Assembly (NCBI RefSeq): GCF_012273655.1
Contig: NZ_JAAWWP010000013.1
Coordinates: 124,001 to 188,000, forward strand
Reading direction: 5' to 3'
Source of the DNA: Streptomyces physcomitrii
GTDB lineage: Bacteria; Actinomycetota; Actinomycetes; Streptomycetales; Streptomycetaceae
Length of the DNA stretch: 64,000 nucleotides
Made by a program: the position numbers and the translations under genes. The notes under the pieces are model-generated. The model worked only from the letters and a program-made list of their open reading frames with translations, did no database searches and was not told where the DNA came from. This document shows positions 42,039 to 50,584 of this stretch, piece by piece. The first letter of the stretch is position 1. The number at the start of each line of letters is the position of its first letter.

Positions 42039-43013
42039 ATGACGATCTCCCACACCCGCCCCCTCGCCTCGGACACCTGGGATGACACCCGGCTGCTCTT
42101 CGCGCTGGAGGAGATCGTCGAGAAGGAGCTGAACCGGCACTTCAAGTCCGCCCGGGACTGGATGCCGCACGAGTACGTGCCCTGGTCCGCGGGCCGCAAC
42201 TTCCCCGGGCTCTTCGAGGACGGCGAGGCCTGGCACAAGGAGCAGTCCTCGGTCACCGATCTGGGCAAGATCGCCCTGGTGGTCAATCTGCTGACCGAGG
42301 ACAACCTGCCCAGCTACCACCACGAGATCGCGAGCCTCTTCGGGCGGGACGGGGCCTGGGGCACCTGGGTGCACCGCTGGACCGCCGAGGAGGGCAGGCA
42401 CGGCATCGTCATGCGCGACTACCTGCTCACCTCGCGCGCCGTCGACCCCGACGAGCTGGAGTCCTTCCGGATGACCCACATGTCCGAGGGCTTCGAGTCG
42501 GACAACCGGCACTCGATGCTGCACTCGGTCGCCTATGTGGCCTTCCAGGAGCTGGCCACCCGCATCTCGCACCGCAACACCGGCCGGATCTCCGGCGACC
42601 CGGTCTGCGAGCGCATGCTCGCGCGGATCGCGACCGACGAGAACCTGCACATGGTCTTCTACCGCAATCTCCTGGCCGCCGCCCTGGAGCTCGCCCCCGA
42701 CCTCGCGATGCAGGCCGTACGCGACGTGGTCACCGGATTCCGGATGCCCGGCCACGGCATGCCCGGCTTCGAGCGGGCGGCCGCCCAGATGGCCATCGGC
42801 GAGGTGTACAACCTGCGCATCCACCACGACGACGTGCTCCAGCCGGTGCTGCGCTACCTCGGCGTGCTCCAGATCAAGGGACTCGGCCCCGAGGGGCAGC
42901 GCGCCCAGCAGGAGCTCGGCCTCTACATGGAGGGCCTGGACAGCGAGGCCAGCCGCTTCGACGAGCGCCTCGCGGCCCGCAAGGCCCGGATGGCCGCCCG
43001 CGCCGCGGGCTGA
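42039..43013 (+). CDS. acyl-ACP desaturase (stearoyl-ACP desaturase-like)
   Basis: A 324-residue soluble di-iron protein, ATG 42039 with GGAG upstream. It has the ferritin-like ligands of the plant and mycobacterial DesA type: E87 with H94/H95 (LTEDNLPSYHHE), E118 and H121 in AEEGRHG, and E201 with H204 in TDENLHMVF. Other matches are FEDGEAWHKEQSSVTD and GWGTW-like VHRWTAEEG. It introduces a cis double bond into acyl-ACP using O2 and ferredoxin. Membrane-fluidity control is the likely role. The composite operator upstream points to regulation by lipid state. Confidence 0.92.
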   Translation: MTISHTRPLASDTWDDTRLLFALEEIVEKELNRHFKSARDWMPHEYVPWSAGRNFPGLFEDGEAWHKEQSSVTDLGKIALVVNLLTEDNLPSYHHEIASLFGRDGAWGTWVHRWTAEEGRHGIVMRDYLLTSRAVDPDELESFRMTHMSEGFESDNRHSMLHSVAYVAFQELATRISHRNTGRISGDPVCERMLARIATDENLHMVFYRNLLAAALELAPDLAMQAVRDVVTGFRMPGHGMPGFERAAAQMAIGEVYNLRIHHDDVLQPVLRYLGVLQIKGLGPEGQRAQQELGLYMEGLDSEASRFDERLAARKARMAARAAG

Positions 43014-43097
43014 GCCAGGGCGGGGCCGCCGGGCCGCCGGGTCCGGGCGACCGCGGCGCCGCCGCCCCGCCGCGTCCGGGCCGCCGCAGCGCGCGCC

Positions 43098-43355
43098 TCA
43101 GGCGGCCTCCGCCCGCCTGAGGCGCTGGAGCCGCAGCCGCTCCTTCTCCGAGAGACCGCCCCAGACCCCGAACTGCTCGTCGTGGGTCAGGGCGTACTCC
43201 AGGCACTCGGCGCGCGTCTCGCACATCCGGCAGATCTGCTTGGCCTCGCGCACCGAGCTGCCCGGCTCCGGGAAGAAGAAGCCGGCACCGGTCTGTGCGC
43301 ACAGGGCCTGTTCCTGCCAGGCGAGGTCTTCCTGGGCGATCACATTGGTCTGCAT
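43098..43355 (-). CDS. WhiB-like iron-sulfur transcription factor
   Basis: An 85-residue Wbl protein from ATG 43355-43353 (GTG 43361 is two codons earlier). The four cluster ligands are C19, C42, C45 and C51 (ALCAQ, ICRMCETRAEC), followed by the turn GVWGG at 64-68 and a basic C-terminal helix (SEKERLRLQRLRR). Wbl proteins bind a [4Fe-4S] cluster and the sigma factor region 4 to control development or stress genes. The close resemblance to the WhiB subclass (WQEQALCAQT, FFFPEPGSSVREAK) is clear, but which paralogue this is cannot be decided. Confidence 0.92.
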   Translation of the reverse strand: MQTNVIAQEDLAWQEQALCAQTGAGFFFPEPGSSVREAKQICRMCETRAECLEYALTHDEQFGVWGGLSEKERLRLQRLRRAEAA

Positions 43356-43386
43356 GCTCACGATGCTGCCGACCGGCGAAAAACGA

Positions 43387-43407
43387 CCGATCAACGTCCG
43401 ATCAACG
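43387..43407. repeat. two direct CCGATCAACG repeats before wbl gene
   Basis: CCGATCAACG occurs at 43387-43396 and 43398-43407, separated by one T. They lie 32-52 bases upstream of the wbl ATG, where a -35 or activator site is expected (minus-strand reading CGTTGATCGG). Confidence 0.5.
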
Positions 43408-43469
43408 CGCAGGACACGCCGTATACGAGCTGCTGGGAGACGGTCCCGCCGGTACGGGGGCCCGCCCGC

Positions 43470-44258
43470 TCAGCCCTCCTGCGGCGCGGGCTTCAGGATG
43501 GCGAAGCGGGCGCCCTGCGGGTCGGCGAGCTGGGCGAGGCGGCCGACGCCCGCCATGTCCTCGGGGCCGCTGCGCACCGTACCGCCCAGCTCCGCGGTGC
43601 GCGCGCAGACGGCGTCGGCGTCGGCCACCGCGAAGTAGAGGGTCCAGTGCGGGTCGGTGTAGCGCTCGCTCGGGTCGGACTCCAGGTCGGCGACGCCGCC
43701 GAAGCCGCCGTCGCCCTTCTCGGGGCCGGGGCTGACCACGGTGTACTTGCCGCCCGGGAAGGCGACCTCCTCGCTGGTCCAGCCGAAGACCCGCGCGTAG
43801 AAGCCGGTGGCCGCCTCGATGTCCGGGGTGTACAGCTCGGTCCAGCACAGCCCGCCGGCCCCGGCGAAGCCGAGTCCCTGGTGCACCCCGGCCTGCCAGA
43901 CGCCGAACCCCGCGCCCGCGGGGTCCACCAGGTGCGCGTACCGCCCCTGGTCGGTCACGTCCATCGGCGCGTAGGTGACGCTGCCGCCGTGCTCCTCGAC
44001 CCGCCGTACGGTGGCGTCCACGTCGGTGCTGCGGAAGTAGACGCTCCAGGACGGCGGGCCCTGGTCGGCGGGGACGGGGATGGCGCCCGCCGCGTACTTC
44101 CCGCCGACGCTGAACATCCCGTAGCCGCCGGTCTCCGGCCCCAGGCGCTCCAGCTCCCAGCCGAGGATCTCCCCGTAGAAGCGGCCCGCGGCCTCGATGT
44201 CGGGGGTGCCCAGGTCGATCCAGTTGGGGGCACCGTCCACGGGTCGAGTGGTGAGCAT
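43470..44258 (-). CDS. two-module VOC family protein
   Basis: A 262-residue protein from ATG 44258-44256 with GGAGGG upstream. It contains two glyoxalase/bleomycin-resistance modules: residues about 10-125 (NWIDLGTPDIEAAGRFYGEI, VDPAGAGFGVWQ) and about 135-258 (CWTELYTPDIEAATGFYARV, WTLYFAVADADAVCARTAEL, LADPQGARFAILKP). This matches Streptomyces proteins annotated as hydroxylase or glyoxalase. The first module lacks some of the usual metal ligands, so the active site may form between modules. The substrate is unknown. Confidence 0.87.
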   Translation of the reverse strand: MLTTRPVDGAPNWIDLGTPDIEAAGRFYGEILGWELERLGPETGGYGMFSVGGKYAAGAIPVPADQGPPSWSVYFRSTDVDATVRRVEEHGGSVTYAPMDVTDQGRYAHLVDPAGAGFGVWQAGVHQGLGFAGAGGLCWTELYTPDIEAATGFYARVFGWTSEEVAFPGGKYTVVSPGPEKGDGGFGGVADLESDPSERYTDPHWTLYFAVADADAVCARTAELGGTVRSGPEDMAGVGRLAQLADPQGARFAILKPAPQEG

Positions 44259-44416
44259 GATGCGACCCTCCTCGGGTACGTCCGTGTCACGCCCGAGGTG
44301 CCAGGCGGCCCGGTACGGGCGTGTACCTCCGAGTCTTCCACCCGGGGCCGACTTCTGCCGCCGCGCTCCCCCGGGGCGGAGTCCTCGGGCACGGCGGAGT
44401 CCTCGGGCGGCCGGGC

Positions 44417-45439
44417 TCAGCCCTCGTCCTTGGCGGCCCGGGAGGGCTGCACCCGCTTGGGCTCGCCCGGCATCTTCGGGTACTCCGGCGGATAGGGCAG
44501 ATCGCCGAGCCCGTGGTCGTGCTCCTGGCGCTCGGCGAGTTCGAGGAGGCCGTCGAGGCGGAAGGCGTGCTCGTCCATGTCGGCGTGCACATCCCCCAGC
44601 TCGGCGAAGCGGCCCGGCATGGTGCCGAGGTCGAAGTCGGCCGGGTGCGCCCGGTCGACCTCCGCCCAGCGCAGCGGCGCCGAGACCTGGGCACGCGGGT
44701 GGGGGCGTACCGAGTAGGCGGAGGCGATGGTGCGGTCCCGGGCGGTCTGGTTGTAGTCGACGAAGATCCGCTCGCCGCGCTCCTCCTTCCACCAGGCGGT
44801 GGTCACCCGGCCCGGCATCCGGCGCTCCAGTTCCCGCCCGCAGGCGATCGCGCAGCGGCGCACCTCGGTGAAGGTCCACCGCGGCACCAGCGGCACGAAG
44901 ACGTGCAGTCCCCGGCCGCCGGAGGTCTTGGGCCAGCCGCGCAGCCCGAACTCGTCGAGCAGGGCGCGCAGTTCGAAGGCGGCGCGGACGGCGTCCTCGT
45001 AGTCGGTGCCGGGCTGCGGGTCGAGGTCGATCCGCAGTTCGTCGGGGTGCTCGGTGTCGCCGCGGCGCACCGGCCAGGGGTGGAAGGTGAGGGTCCCGTA
45101 CTGCGCGGCCCAGATCACCGCGCCGACCTCGGTGGGGCACATCTCGTCGGCGTGCCGGCCGCTCGGGAACTCGATCCGTGCGGTGGGGATCCACTCGGGG
45201 TGGTTCTTGGGCACCCGCTTCTGGAAGAAGGACTCGCCGGTGAGCCCCTCCGGATAGCGCTCCAGGGTGGTCGGCCGGTCCCGCAGCGCCCGCAGGATCC
45301 CCTCGCCGACCGCGAGGTAGTACCGGGCCACGTCGAGCTTGGTGTAGCCGGGCTCGGGGAAGCAGATCTTGTCCGGGCTGGACAGCCGGACCGTACGGGC
45401 GCCCGCCCGGAGTTCCAGGGCCTTGCCGTGTGCCGCCAT
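44417..45439 (-). CDS. LigD-type DNA polymerase/primase (PrimPol) domain protein
   Basis: A 340-residue stand-alone polymerase of the non-homologous end-joining archaeo-eukaryotic primase family, ATG 45439-45437. The core motifs are LSSPDKICFPEPGYTKLDVARYY, GESFFQKRVPKNHPEWI, LRIDLDPQPGTDYEDA with the catalytic Asp pair, PKTSGGRGLHVFVPL and IFVDYNQTARDRTIASAYSV. It lacks ligase and phosphoesterase domains, so it matches the separate LigD-like polymerases of actinobacteria (mycobacterial PrimPolC or PolD). It can fill gaps with ribo- or deoxynucleotides during repair. It is divergent from an ATP-dependent ligase gene 63 bases away. TACCGT six bases before the ATG suggests a leaderless mRNA. 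Confidence 0.92.
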   Translation of the reverse strand: MAAHGKALELRAGARTVRLSSPDKICFPEPGYTKLDVARYYLAVGEGILRALRDRPTTLERYPEGLTGESFFQKRVPKNHPEWIPTARIEFPSGRHADEMCPTEVGAVIWAAQYGTLTFHPWPVRRGDTEHPDELRIDLDPQPGTDYEDAVRAAFELRALLDEFGLRGWPKTSGGRGLHVFVPLVPRWTFTEVRRCAIACGRELERRMPGRVTTAWWKEERGERIFVDYNQTARDRTIASAYSVRPHPRAQVSAPLRWAEVDRAHPADFDLGTMPGRFAELGDVHADMDEHAFRLDGLLELAERQEHDHGLGDLPYPPEYPKMPGEPKRVQPSRAAKDEG

Positions 45440-45445
45440 GCGGTC

Positions 45446-45496
45446 ACGGTAGGCGCAGCCCGCCCGGGGGCGCATGTCGGCATACGGCGGCAGAAT
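45446..45496. promoter_or_regulatory. back-to-back leaderless promoters of polymerase and ligase genes
   Basis: On the minus strand TACCGT (45451-45446) ends six bases before the polymerase ATG. On the plus strand CAGAAT (45491-45496) ends six bases before the ligase ATG at 45503. Both genes lack ribosome sites, so the 63-base gap probably holds two leaderless promoters. Confidence 0.4.
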
Positions 45497-45502
45497 CTCC
45501 CC

Positions 45503-46567
45503 ATGGACCTGCCGGTGATGCCCCCTGTGAAGCCGATGCTCGCCAAGTCCGTGGCGAGCATCCCGCCGGACATGCTCTACGAGGCGAAGTGGGACGGCTT
45601 CCGCGCGATCGTCTTCCGGGACGGCGCCGAGGTCGAGCTGGGCAGCCGTACCGGCAAGCCGCTGACCCGCTACTTCCCCGAGCTGGCCGCGGCGCTCGCC
45701 GAGCGGCTGCCGGAGCGCTGCGTCCTGGACGGCGAGATCGTGATCGCCCGCGAGGGGCATCTGGACTTCGACGCGCTCACCGAGCGCATCCACCCGGCCG
45801 ATTCCCGGGTGCGGCTGCTCGCCGAGCGCACCCCCGCCTCCTTCGTCGCCTTCGACCTGCTCGCCCTCGGCTCCGCCTCGCTGCTCGACACCCCGCAGCA
45901 GGAGCGGCGGGAGCGCCTGGAGAGCGTCCTCGCGGGCGTCCGCGCGCCGGTGCACCTGGCGCCCGCGACCACCGAGCGCGCGGTGGCCGAGCGCTGGTTC
46001 CAGGAGTACGAGGGCGCAGGTCTCGACGGGGTGGTCGCCAAGCCGCTCGGGCTCGGCTACCGGCAGAACGAGCGCGTGATGTTCAAGGTCAAGCATGAGC
46101 GCACCGCCGATGTCGTGGTCGCCGGGTACCGCCACCACAAGAGCGGCCCGGTGGTCGGCTCGCTCCTACTCGGCCTGTACGACGCGGCCGGGGTGCTCCA
46201 GCACGTCGGGGTCGCCGCCGCCTTCGCCATGAAGCGCCGGGCCGAACTCGTCGAGGAGCTGGCCCCGCTGCGGATGGAGAGCGCCGAGGGGCACCCCTGG
46301 GCCGCCTGGACCGAGGAGTCCGCTCACGAGAGCGCCCGGCTGCCGGGTGCCCCGAGCCGCTGGACCGGCAAGAAGGACCTGTCCTGGATTCCGCTGCGCC
46401 CGGAGCGGGTCTGCGAGGTGGCGTACGAGCACATGGAGAACGGCGCCCGCTTCCGGCACACCGCCCGCTTCCGCCGCTGGCGCCCCGACCGCACCCCGCA
46501 GAGCTGCACCTACGCCCAGCTGGAGGAACCGGTCCGCTACGACCTGGACGAGATCCTCGGCGGCTGA
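45503..46567 (+). CDS. ligC: ATP-dependent DNA ligase (LigC type)
   Basis: A 354-residue ligase with ATG 45503. The adenylated lysine is K29 in YEAKWDGFRAI, followed by LGSRTGKPLTRYFPE, CVLDGEIVIA, SFVAFDLLALG, GLDGVVAKPLGLGY and MFKVKHERTADVVVAG, the full set of nucleotidyltransferase motifs. A C-terminal OB domain follows (VGSLLLGLYDAAGVLQHVG to YAQLEEPVRYDLDEI). Length and architecture match mycobacterial LigC rather than the LigD fusion. It should seal nicks with ATP. Divergent pairing with a LigD-type polymerase suggests the two form a repair module, as reported for LigC with PrimPolC in mycobacteria. Confidence 0.92.
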   Translation: MDLPVMPPVKPMLAKSVASIPPDMLYEAKWDGFRAIVFRDGAEVELGSRTGKPLTRYFPELAAALAERLPERCVLDGEIVIAREGHLDFDALTERIHPADSRVRLLAERTPASFVAFDLLALGSASLLDTPQQERRERLESVLAGVRAPVHLAPATTERAVAERWFQEYEGAGLDGVVAKPLGLGYRQNERVMFKVKHERTADVVVAGYRHHKSGPVVGSLLLGLYDAAGVLQHVGVAAAFAMKRRAELVEELAPLRMESAEGHPWAAWTEESAHESARLPGAPSRWTGKKDLSWIPLRPERVCEVAYEHMENGARFRHTARFRRWRPDRTPQSCTYAQLEEPVRYDLDEILGG

Positions 46568-46583
46568 GCGCGGGGCCGCGGAC

Positions 46584-46608
46584 ACGGGCCGGGGGTGCCG
46601 GGGCCCGT
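46584..46608 (+). terminator. short hairpin after ligC
   Basis: ACGGGCC (46584-46590) pairs with GGCCCGT (46602-46608) around 11 bases, 17 bases after the ligase stop. It is a modest terminator candidate. Confidence 0.4.
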
Positions 46609-46647
46609 ACCCGGGTAGGAACCGGCGCAGAACCCTGAGGGGGCGCG

Positions 46648-47592
46648 ATGCACAAGGCGAGCAAGGGACGCGGGCGGCTGGCGGTGGTGGCCGCAGCGCT
46701 GCTCGCCGTGGTGCTGCCGGCCTGCACCCCCGAGGACGAGAAGACGCCCGACCGCTCCGCGGGGGGCGGCCCCGTCCTCGCGGTGAAGATCGACAATGTC
46801 GGCCCGGCGCGCCCGCAGACCGGCGTCGAAGGCGCCGACGTCGTCTACGTGGAGCGGGTCGAGGCGGGCCTCAGCAGGCTGATGGCGCTCTACGCCACCC
46901 GGCTGCCGAAGACCGTCGGCCCGGTGCGCAGCGCCCGGGAGAGCGACCTGGAGCTGCTGCGGCAGTTCGAGGACCCGGTGCTCGCCTTCTCCGGCGCGCA
47001 GTCGAAGCTGCTGCCAGTGATCGGCCGGGCCCCGCTGCGCGCCGTCACCCCGGGCTCGGCGCCCGGCGGCGCCTTCTTCCGGGACAGCGGCCGGGCGGCC
47101 CCGCACAACCTCTATCTGCACCCGGACCGGCTGCTGAAGAAGGCCGCCGGGCAGGAGGCACTGTCCCGGGCCGGTGTCGACTTCGGTCCGCGGCCGGACG
47201 GCGGCACCGCGCTCGGCTCGCGCACGGTGGGCTATCCCTCGGCGCGCTTCACCTTCGACTGGTCGGCGGGCAAGGGGCGTTGGCTGGTCTCGATGGACGG
47301 CAGGCGGGCCACCGCGGCGGGCGGCGGTCCGCTGACCGCGGCGACGGTGGTGGTGCAGTACGTGAAGGTGCGCGAGTCCGGCTACCACGACGTGCGCGGC
47401 AGCAACTCCCCCTACTCGCAGAGCACCGGCTCGGGCCGCGCCCAGGTGCTCCGCGACGGCCGCGCCTTCGAGGGCCGCTGGCAGCGCCCGTCCGCGTCGA
47501 GCGCCACCGAGTTCACCGACCGGGACGGCGGGCACCTGCCCTTCGCCGAGGGGCCGGTCTGGATCGTCCTCGCGGAGGACCGGCAGGAGTGA
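46648..47592 (+). CDS. DUF3048 domain lipoprotein
   Basis: A 314-residue protein, ATG 46648 with GAGGGGG upstream. The N terminus has a lipoprotein signal: basic 1-10, a hydrophobic core and the lipobox VLPAC with C26, so it is probably anchored outside the membrane. The DUF3048 pattern follows: LAVKIDNVGPARPQTGVEGADVVYVERVEAGLSRLMALY, VGPVRSARESDLELLRQF, and the C-terminal part with TVVVQYVKVRESGYHD, GRAQVLRDGRAFEGRW and WIVLAED. Relatives include Bacillus YerB. The family function is unknown, and a cell-envelope role is a guess. Confidence 0.9.
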   Translation: MHKASKGRGRLAVVAAALLAVVLPACTPEDEKTPDRSAGGGPVLAVKIDNVGPARPQTGVEGADVVYVERVEAGLSRLMALYATRLPKTVGPVRSARESDLELLRQFEDPVLAFSGAQSKLLPVIGRAPLRAVTPGSAPGGAFFRDSGRAAPHNLYLHPDRLLKKAAGQEALSRAGVDFGPRPDGGTALGSRTVGYPSARFTFDWSAGKGRWLVSMDGRRATAAGGGPLTAATVVVQYVKVRESGYHDVRGSNSPYSQSTGSGRAQVLRDGRAFEGRWQRPSASSATEFTDRDGGHLPFAEGPVWIVLAEDRQE

Positions 47593-47911
47593 CCGGGGCC
47601 GCCCGACGGCCGCCCGCGCGCATACGACAGGATTCCGGCCATGGACATCTACGAGAACCCGGCCACCTGGAAGCCCGAACCGGTGCGCCCGCGACGGCAG
47701 TTGCTGTGGTGGGCGGCGGCCTCCTGAAGGTGCCCGGACCTGATCCGTGGTGGGATTGCGGGCCGGTGCCCCGTGGCGTGACCTGCGCCGGGCCGGTGGA
47801 GGGGACGGTATCGGTGGACTCCACGGTCAACCGGGCTCACCACCGCTGCCACCCCGCACTCACCGGCCACCCACCGGTCACCCGCGAGAACACCCCGGCG
47901 GCGCAATACGC
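47593..47911. other. spacer between DUF3048 and LAL genes
   Basis: This 319-base convergent gap contains one short frame (47641-47727) and otherwise nothing with coding character. No strong hairpin was found beyond a weak ACCGG/CCGGT pair near 47862. There is also no trace of the LuxR helix-turn-helix that the LAL gene lacks. Confidence 0.5.
47641..47727 (+). CDS. short reading frame of 28 codons, doubtful
   Basis: The frame reads MDIYENPATWKPEPVRPRRQ then LLWWAAAS and stops. The hydrophobic Trp pair and abrupt end could be the first part of a small membrane protein that has been truncated. AGGATT, a possible leaderless -10, lies six bases before the ATG. There is no homology I recognise and it may be noise. 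Confidence 0.2.
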   Translation: MDIYENPATWKPEPVRPRRQLLWWAAAS

Positions 47912-50584
47912 CTAGCGCAGCCCCCGCCCCGTCTCCAGGACCTCGCGGGCGCGCTGGGCCAGGCCGTCGGCGCCGCAGGAGCGGGCGAGGGTGAGGCCGC
48001 GGGTCAGCTCGGTACGGGAGCGGGCGGCGATGCCGTACTCGACCCGGGCCTGGGCGTGTTCGAAGGCGCTCGGCGAGGCCTCCAGATAGGCGACGGCCTG
48101 GGCGTACAGGGTGACCGAGCGCTGGCCGGTCTCCAGGGCGGCGGCGGTGCGCAGCGCCTCGCCTATGGCGGTGTCGGTGCCGAAGCGCTCCGCCTGCACC
48201 CGGGCGTCCACGGCGAGCGCCCCCGCGCGCACCGGATCCTCGCCGGCCAGGGCGCGGGCGAGGTCGCCCGCCCAGGGCGCCATGACGATGTTGTGCCGGC
48301 CGCGGGTGGCGGCGGCGCGCTCCGCGGCCTCCAGTTCGCCGATGCCCTCCTTGGTCCGGTCGGCGGCGACGAGCAGGCGGCCGCGTACCGAGTGCAGGTC
48401 GGGGAGCACGATCGTGGAGGGATAGGGCGGCTCGATGCGGTAGAGGCTCGCGATCTCCTGCGCCTGTTCGACGTGGCCCCGGGCGAGCAGGGTGTCGATC
48501 AGCATGCAGGCGGCGTCCCAGTGCATGGGCAGGCCGCTGCCCACCCGGTCCGCGAGCCGCAGCGCCTCGCGCAGGAAGGCCTCCGACTCGGCGAGCCGCC
48601 CGCGCCTGCGGTGCACATGCCCGACGAAGGCGTGCGCGAGGGCGAGGTGGCCGCCGCTCCATCCAGCGCTCTCGTAGCTGCGCAGCGCGTCGTTGAAGAG
48701 GCTCTCGGCGCGGTCGAGCCGGTCGGCGAAGGCGTACGCGCTGCCCAGCATGACGAGGAGTTCGAAGCCCCACTCGGTGTCCGTCCAGCCGAGGCCGGGT
48801 GCGAGCTGACCGTTGACCAGGGCGCGGTCGCACAGCTCGACGACCTCCTCGGCGTTCTCGCCGCGGGTCATCGCGTCGAAGGCGCGCAGGATCAGCAGCG
48901 CGCGCTCGGAGTTGTCGCGCCCGGTCAGGGGCCCGGCGAGGGTGGCGAGGCTGCGCGAGCGGGCCGGTGAGTCCTCCTCGCCCGCGTGGATGCCCTCCCA
49001 CATGTAGTGGACGGCCTGCAGCCGCAGCCGCGCGGGGCCGGGCGGCAGCTGGTCGGCCTCGGCGTCCACGGTGCGCACGGCCTCCTCCAGCTCACCGTTG
49101 TGGACCAGCGCCTGCGAGAGGCGGCAGACCGCGTCGACCCGGTTCTCGCCCTCCAGGCCGGGGATCGACAGGGCCTCGCGCAGATGCCGGACGGTGGTGG
49201 CGGGCGAGTTGAGCAGGGTGGCGCAGCCCAGTTCGTACAGGACGCCCGCGTGGGTCCCGGGCAACGGCGGTTCCCTCAGGGCGCGTTCGAGGCAGCGGCG
49301 GGCCGCGTCCGGGGCGCCGACGGCGAGGTGCTCGCGGGCGGCCTCCCGCAACTGCTCGACGAGTTCCGCGTCGTCGTCCGGGTGGACTTCGAGCAGGTGC
49401 CGGGAGGCGGCGGCCGCGCCCCGGCCCGACTGGGTGACCGCCCAGGCGGCCTGCCCGTGCATCGCGGTGCGCACCCCGCCCGGGATGGACTGGTAGATCG
49501 CGCTGCCGATCAGCGGGTGCACGAACTCCATCTCGCCCTCGGCGTAACGGCTTTCGGCGGCCTGGACACCGGTGGCGAGGATGCGGGCCGTGCACAGCTG
49601 CTCGGCGCAGCGCCGCGCGTCCTCCGGCTTCATGCCCGCGAGGGTGGCGGCGAGCGGGATGGAGATCCGGGTGCCGAGTATCGCGGCGGCCCAGGCGAAG
49701 CGGGTGACGTCGGTGCCCATGGTCTCCAGGCGGGCGACGAGGCCGCGGCCGCGGGCCGAGCGGTTCAGGTCGCGCAGCTCCGCGGCGGAGGACTCGACGG
49801 GGGCGAGCCCGGCGTCCTGCACCTTGGCGAGGAGTTCCACGGTCTCGTACGGATTGCCCCCGGTGACCGCCCAGACCTCGCGGCAGAAGGGCGCGTCGGC
49901 GTGCTCCCCGACGCTCGCGCGGGTCAGGCCCGCGGTCGCGTCCGGGGTGAGCGCCCGCAGGGTGCTGCGCGGGCGGGCCGCGGCGCCGACCCGGTCAAGG
50001 AGGACGGCGCTCTCCCCGTGCGCCTCGTCCGGCCGGTGGGCGACGACCAGGAGCACCGGCAGATCGTCCAGGCGCTCGGCGAAGGCGGCGAGCCAGCGCA
50101 GGGTCTCCTGGTCGGCCCAGTGGGCGTCGTCGATGAGCAGGACCAGCGGCCAGTGGCGCCGGGCGAGCCGTCCGACCGCCTCGACCAGTCCGTCGCAGAC
50201 GCCCCGCGGGTCGGCCTGGCGCCCGGTGGGCTCGGCTATGCCGAGCGCGGGTCCCGCGATGTCGTACCAGTCCCCGAGGTATTCACGCGCCTCCTCGGGG
50301 CCGAGGGCGAGCAGGGCGGGCTGGAGCAGCTGCCGTACGACGTTGAAGGGGACGGAGGTGACGGCCTCCCCGCCGCGGGCCGACCAGACGGTGCAGCGGT
50401 CGCGGACCAGTCGGCGGACCTCGGCGAGGAGAGCGGTCTTGCCGATCCCGGCCTCGCCGCAGAAGACGAGCAGGCTGCCGGAGCGGGCCGGGGCGCAGAG
50501 GGCTTCCACGGCCTGCGCGGCTCCGGCGAGTTCGGTGTCGCGCTCCCACAGCGGGGCAGCGGACCCGTCCAGGCCGTGCGTCAT
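47912..50584 (-). CDS. LAL-type ATPase regulator lacking the LuxR DNA-binding domain
   Basis: An 890-residue protein, ATG 50584-50582 with GGAGG upstream. The N-terminal AAA/NACHT-like ATPase has Walker A GEAGIGKTAL at 43-52, VRQLLQPALLALGPEEA, and Walker B LVLLIDDAHWADQETLRWL near 145. The rest is TPR-like helical repeats (LYELGCATLLNSPATTVRHL, VGHVHRRRGRLAESEAFLRE). This is the plan of large LuxR regulators such as MalT. However the protein ends LAQRAREVLETGRGLR, exactly where the LuxR helix-turn-helix normally starts, and none of the three downstream frames encodes one. It may act through a partner or be a truncated regulator. Confidence 0.88.
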   Translation of the reverse strand: MTHGLDGSAAPLWERDTELAGAAQAVEALCAPARSGSLLVFCGEAGIGKTALLAEVRRLVRDRCTVWSARGGEAVTSVPFNVVRQLLQPALLALGPEEAREYLGDWYDIAGPALGIAEPTGRQADPRGVCDGLVEAVGRLARRHWPLVLLIDDAHWADQETLRWLAAFAERLDDLPVLLVVAHRPDEAHGESAVLLDRVGAAARPRSTLRALTPDATAGLTRASVGEHADAPFCREVWAVTGGNPYETVELLAKVQDAGLAPVESSAAELRDLNRSARGRGLVARLETMGTDVTRFAWAAAILGTRISIPLAATLAGMKPEDARRCAEQLCTARILATGVQAAESRYAEGEMEFVHPLIGSAIYQSIPGGVRTAMHGQAAWAVTQSGRGAAAASRHLLEVHPDDDAELVEQLREAAREHLAVGAPDAARRCLERALREPPLPGTHAGVLYELGCATLLNSPATTVRHLREALSIPGLEGENRVDAVCRLSQALVHNGELEEAVRTVDAEADQLPPGPARLRLQAVHYMWEGIHAGEEDSPARSRSLATLAGPLTGRDNSERALLILRAFDAMTRGENAEEVVELCDRALVNGQLAPGLGWTDTEWGFELLVMLGSAYAFADRLDRAESLFNDALRSYESAGWSGGHLALAHAFVGHVHRRRGRLAESEAFLREALRLADRVGSGLPMHWDAACMLIDTLLARGHVEQAQEIASLYRIEPPYPSTIVLPDLHSVRGRLLVAADRTKEGIGELEAAERAAATRGRHNIVMAPWAGDLARALAGEDPVRAGALAVDARVQAERFGTDTAIGEALRTAAALETGQRSVTLYAQAVAYLEASPSAFEHAQARVEYGIAARSRTELTRGLTLARSCGADGLAQRAREVLETGRGLR

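Noticed and set aside
47912..50584. Large AAA ATPase considered as a defence-system (STAND/NACHT) gene
   Set aside because: The ATPase and repeat regions match LuxR-type LAL regulators, and no effector or defence partner adjoins it.
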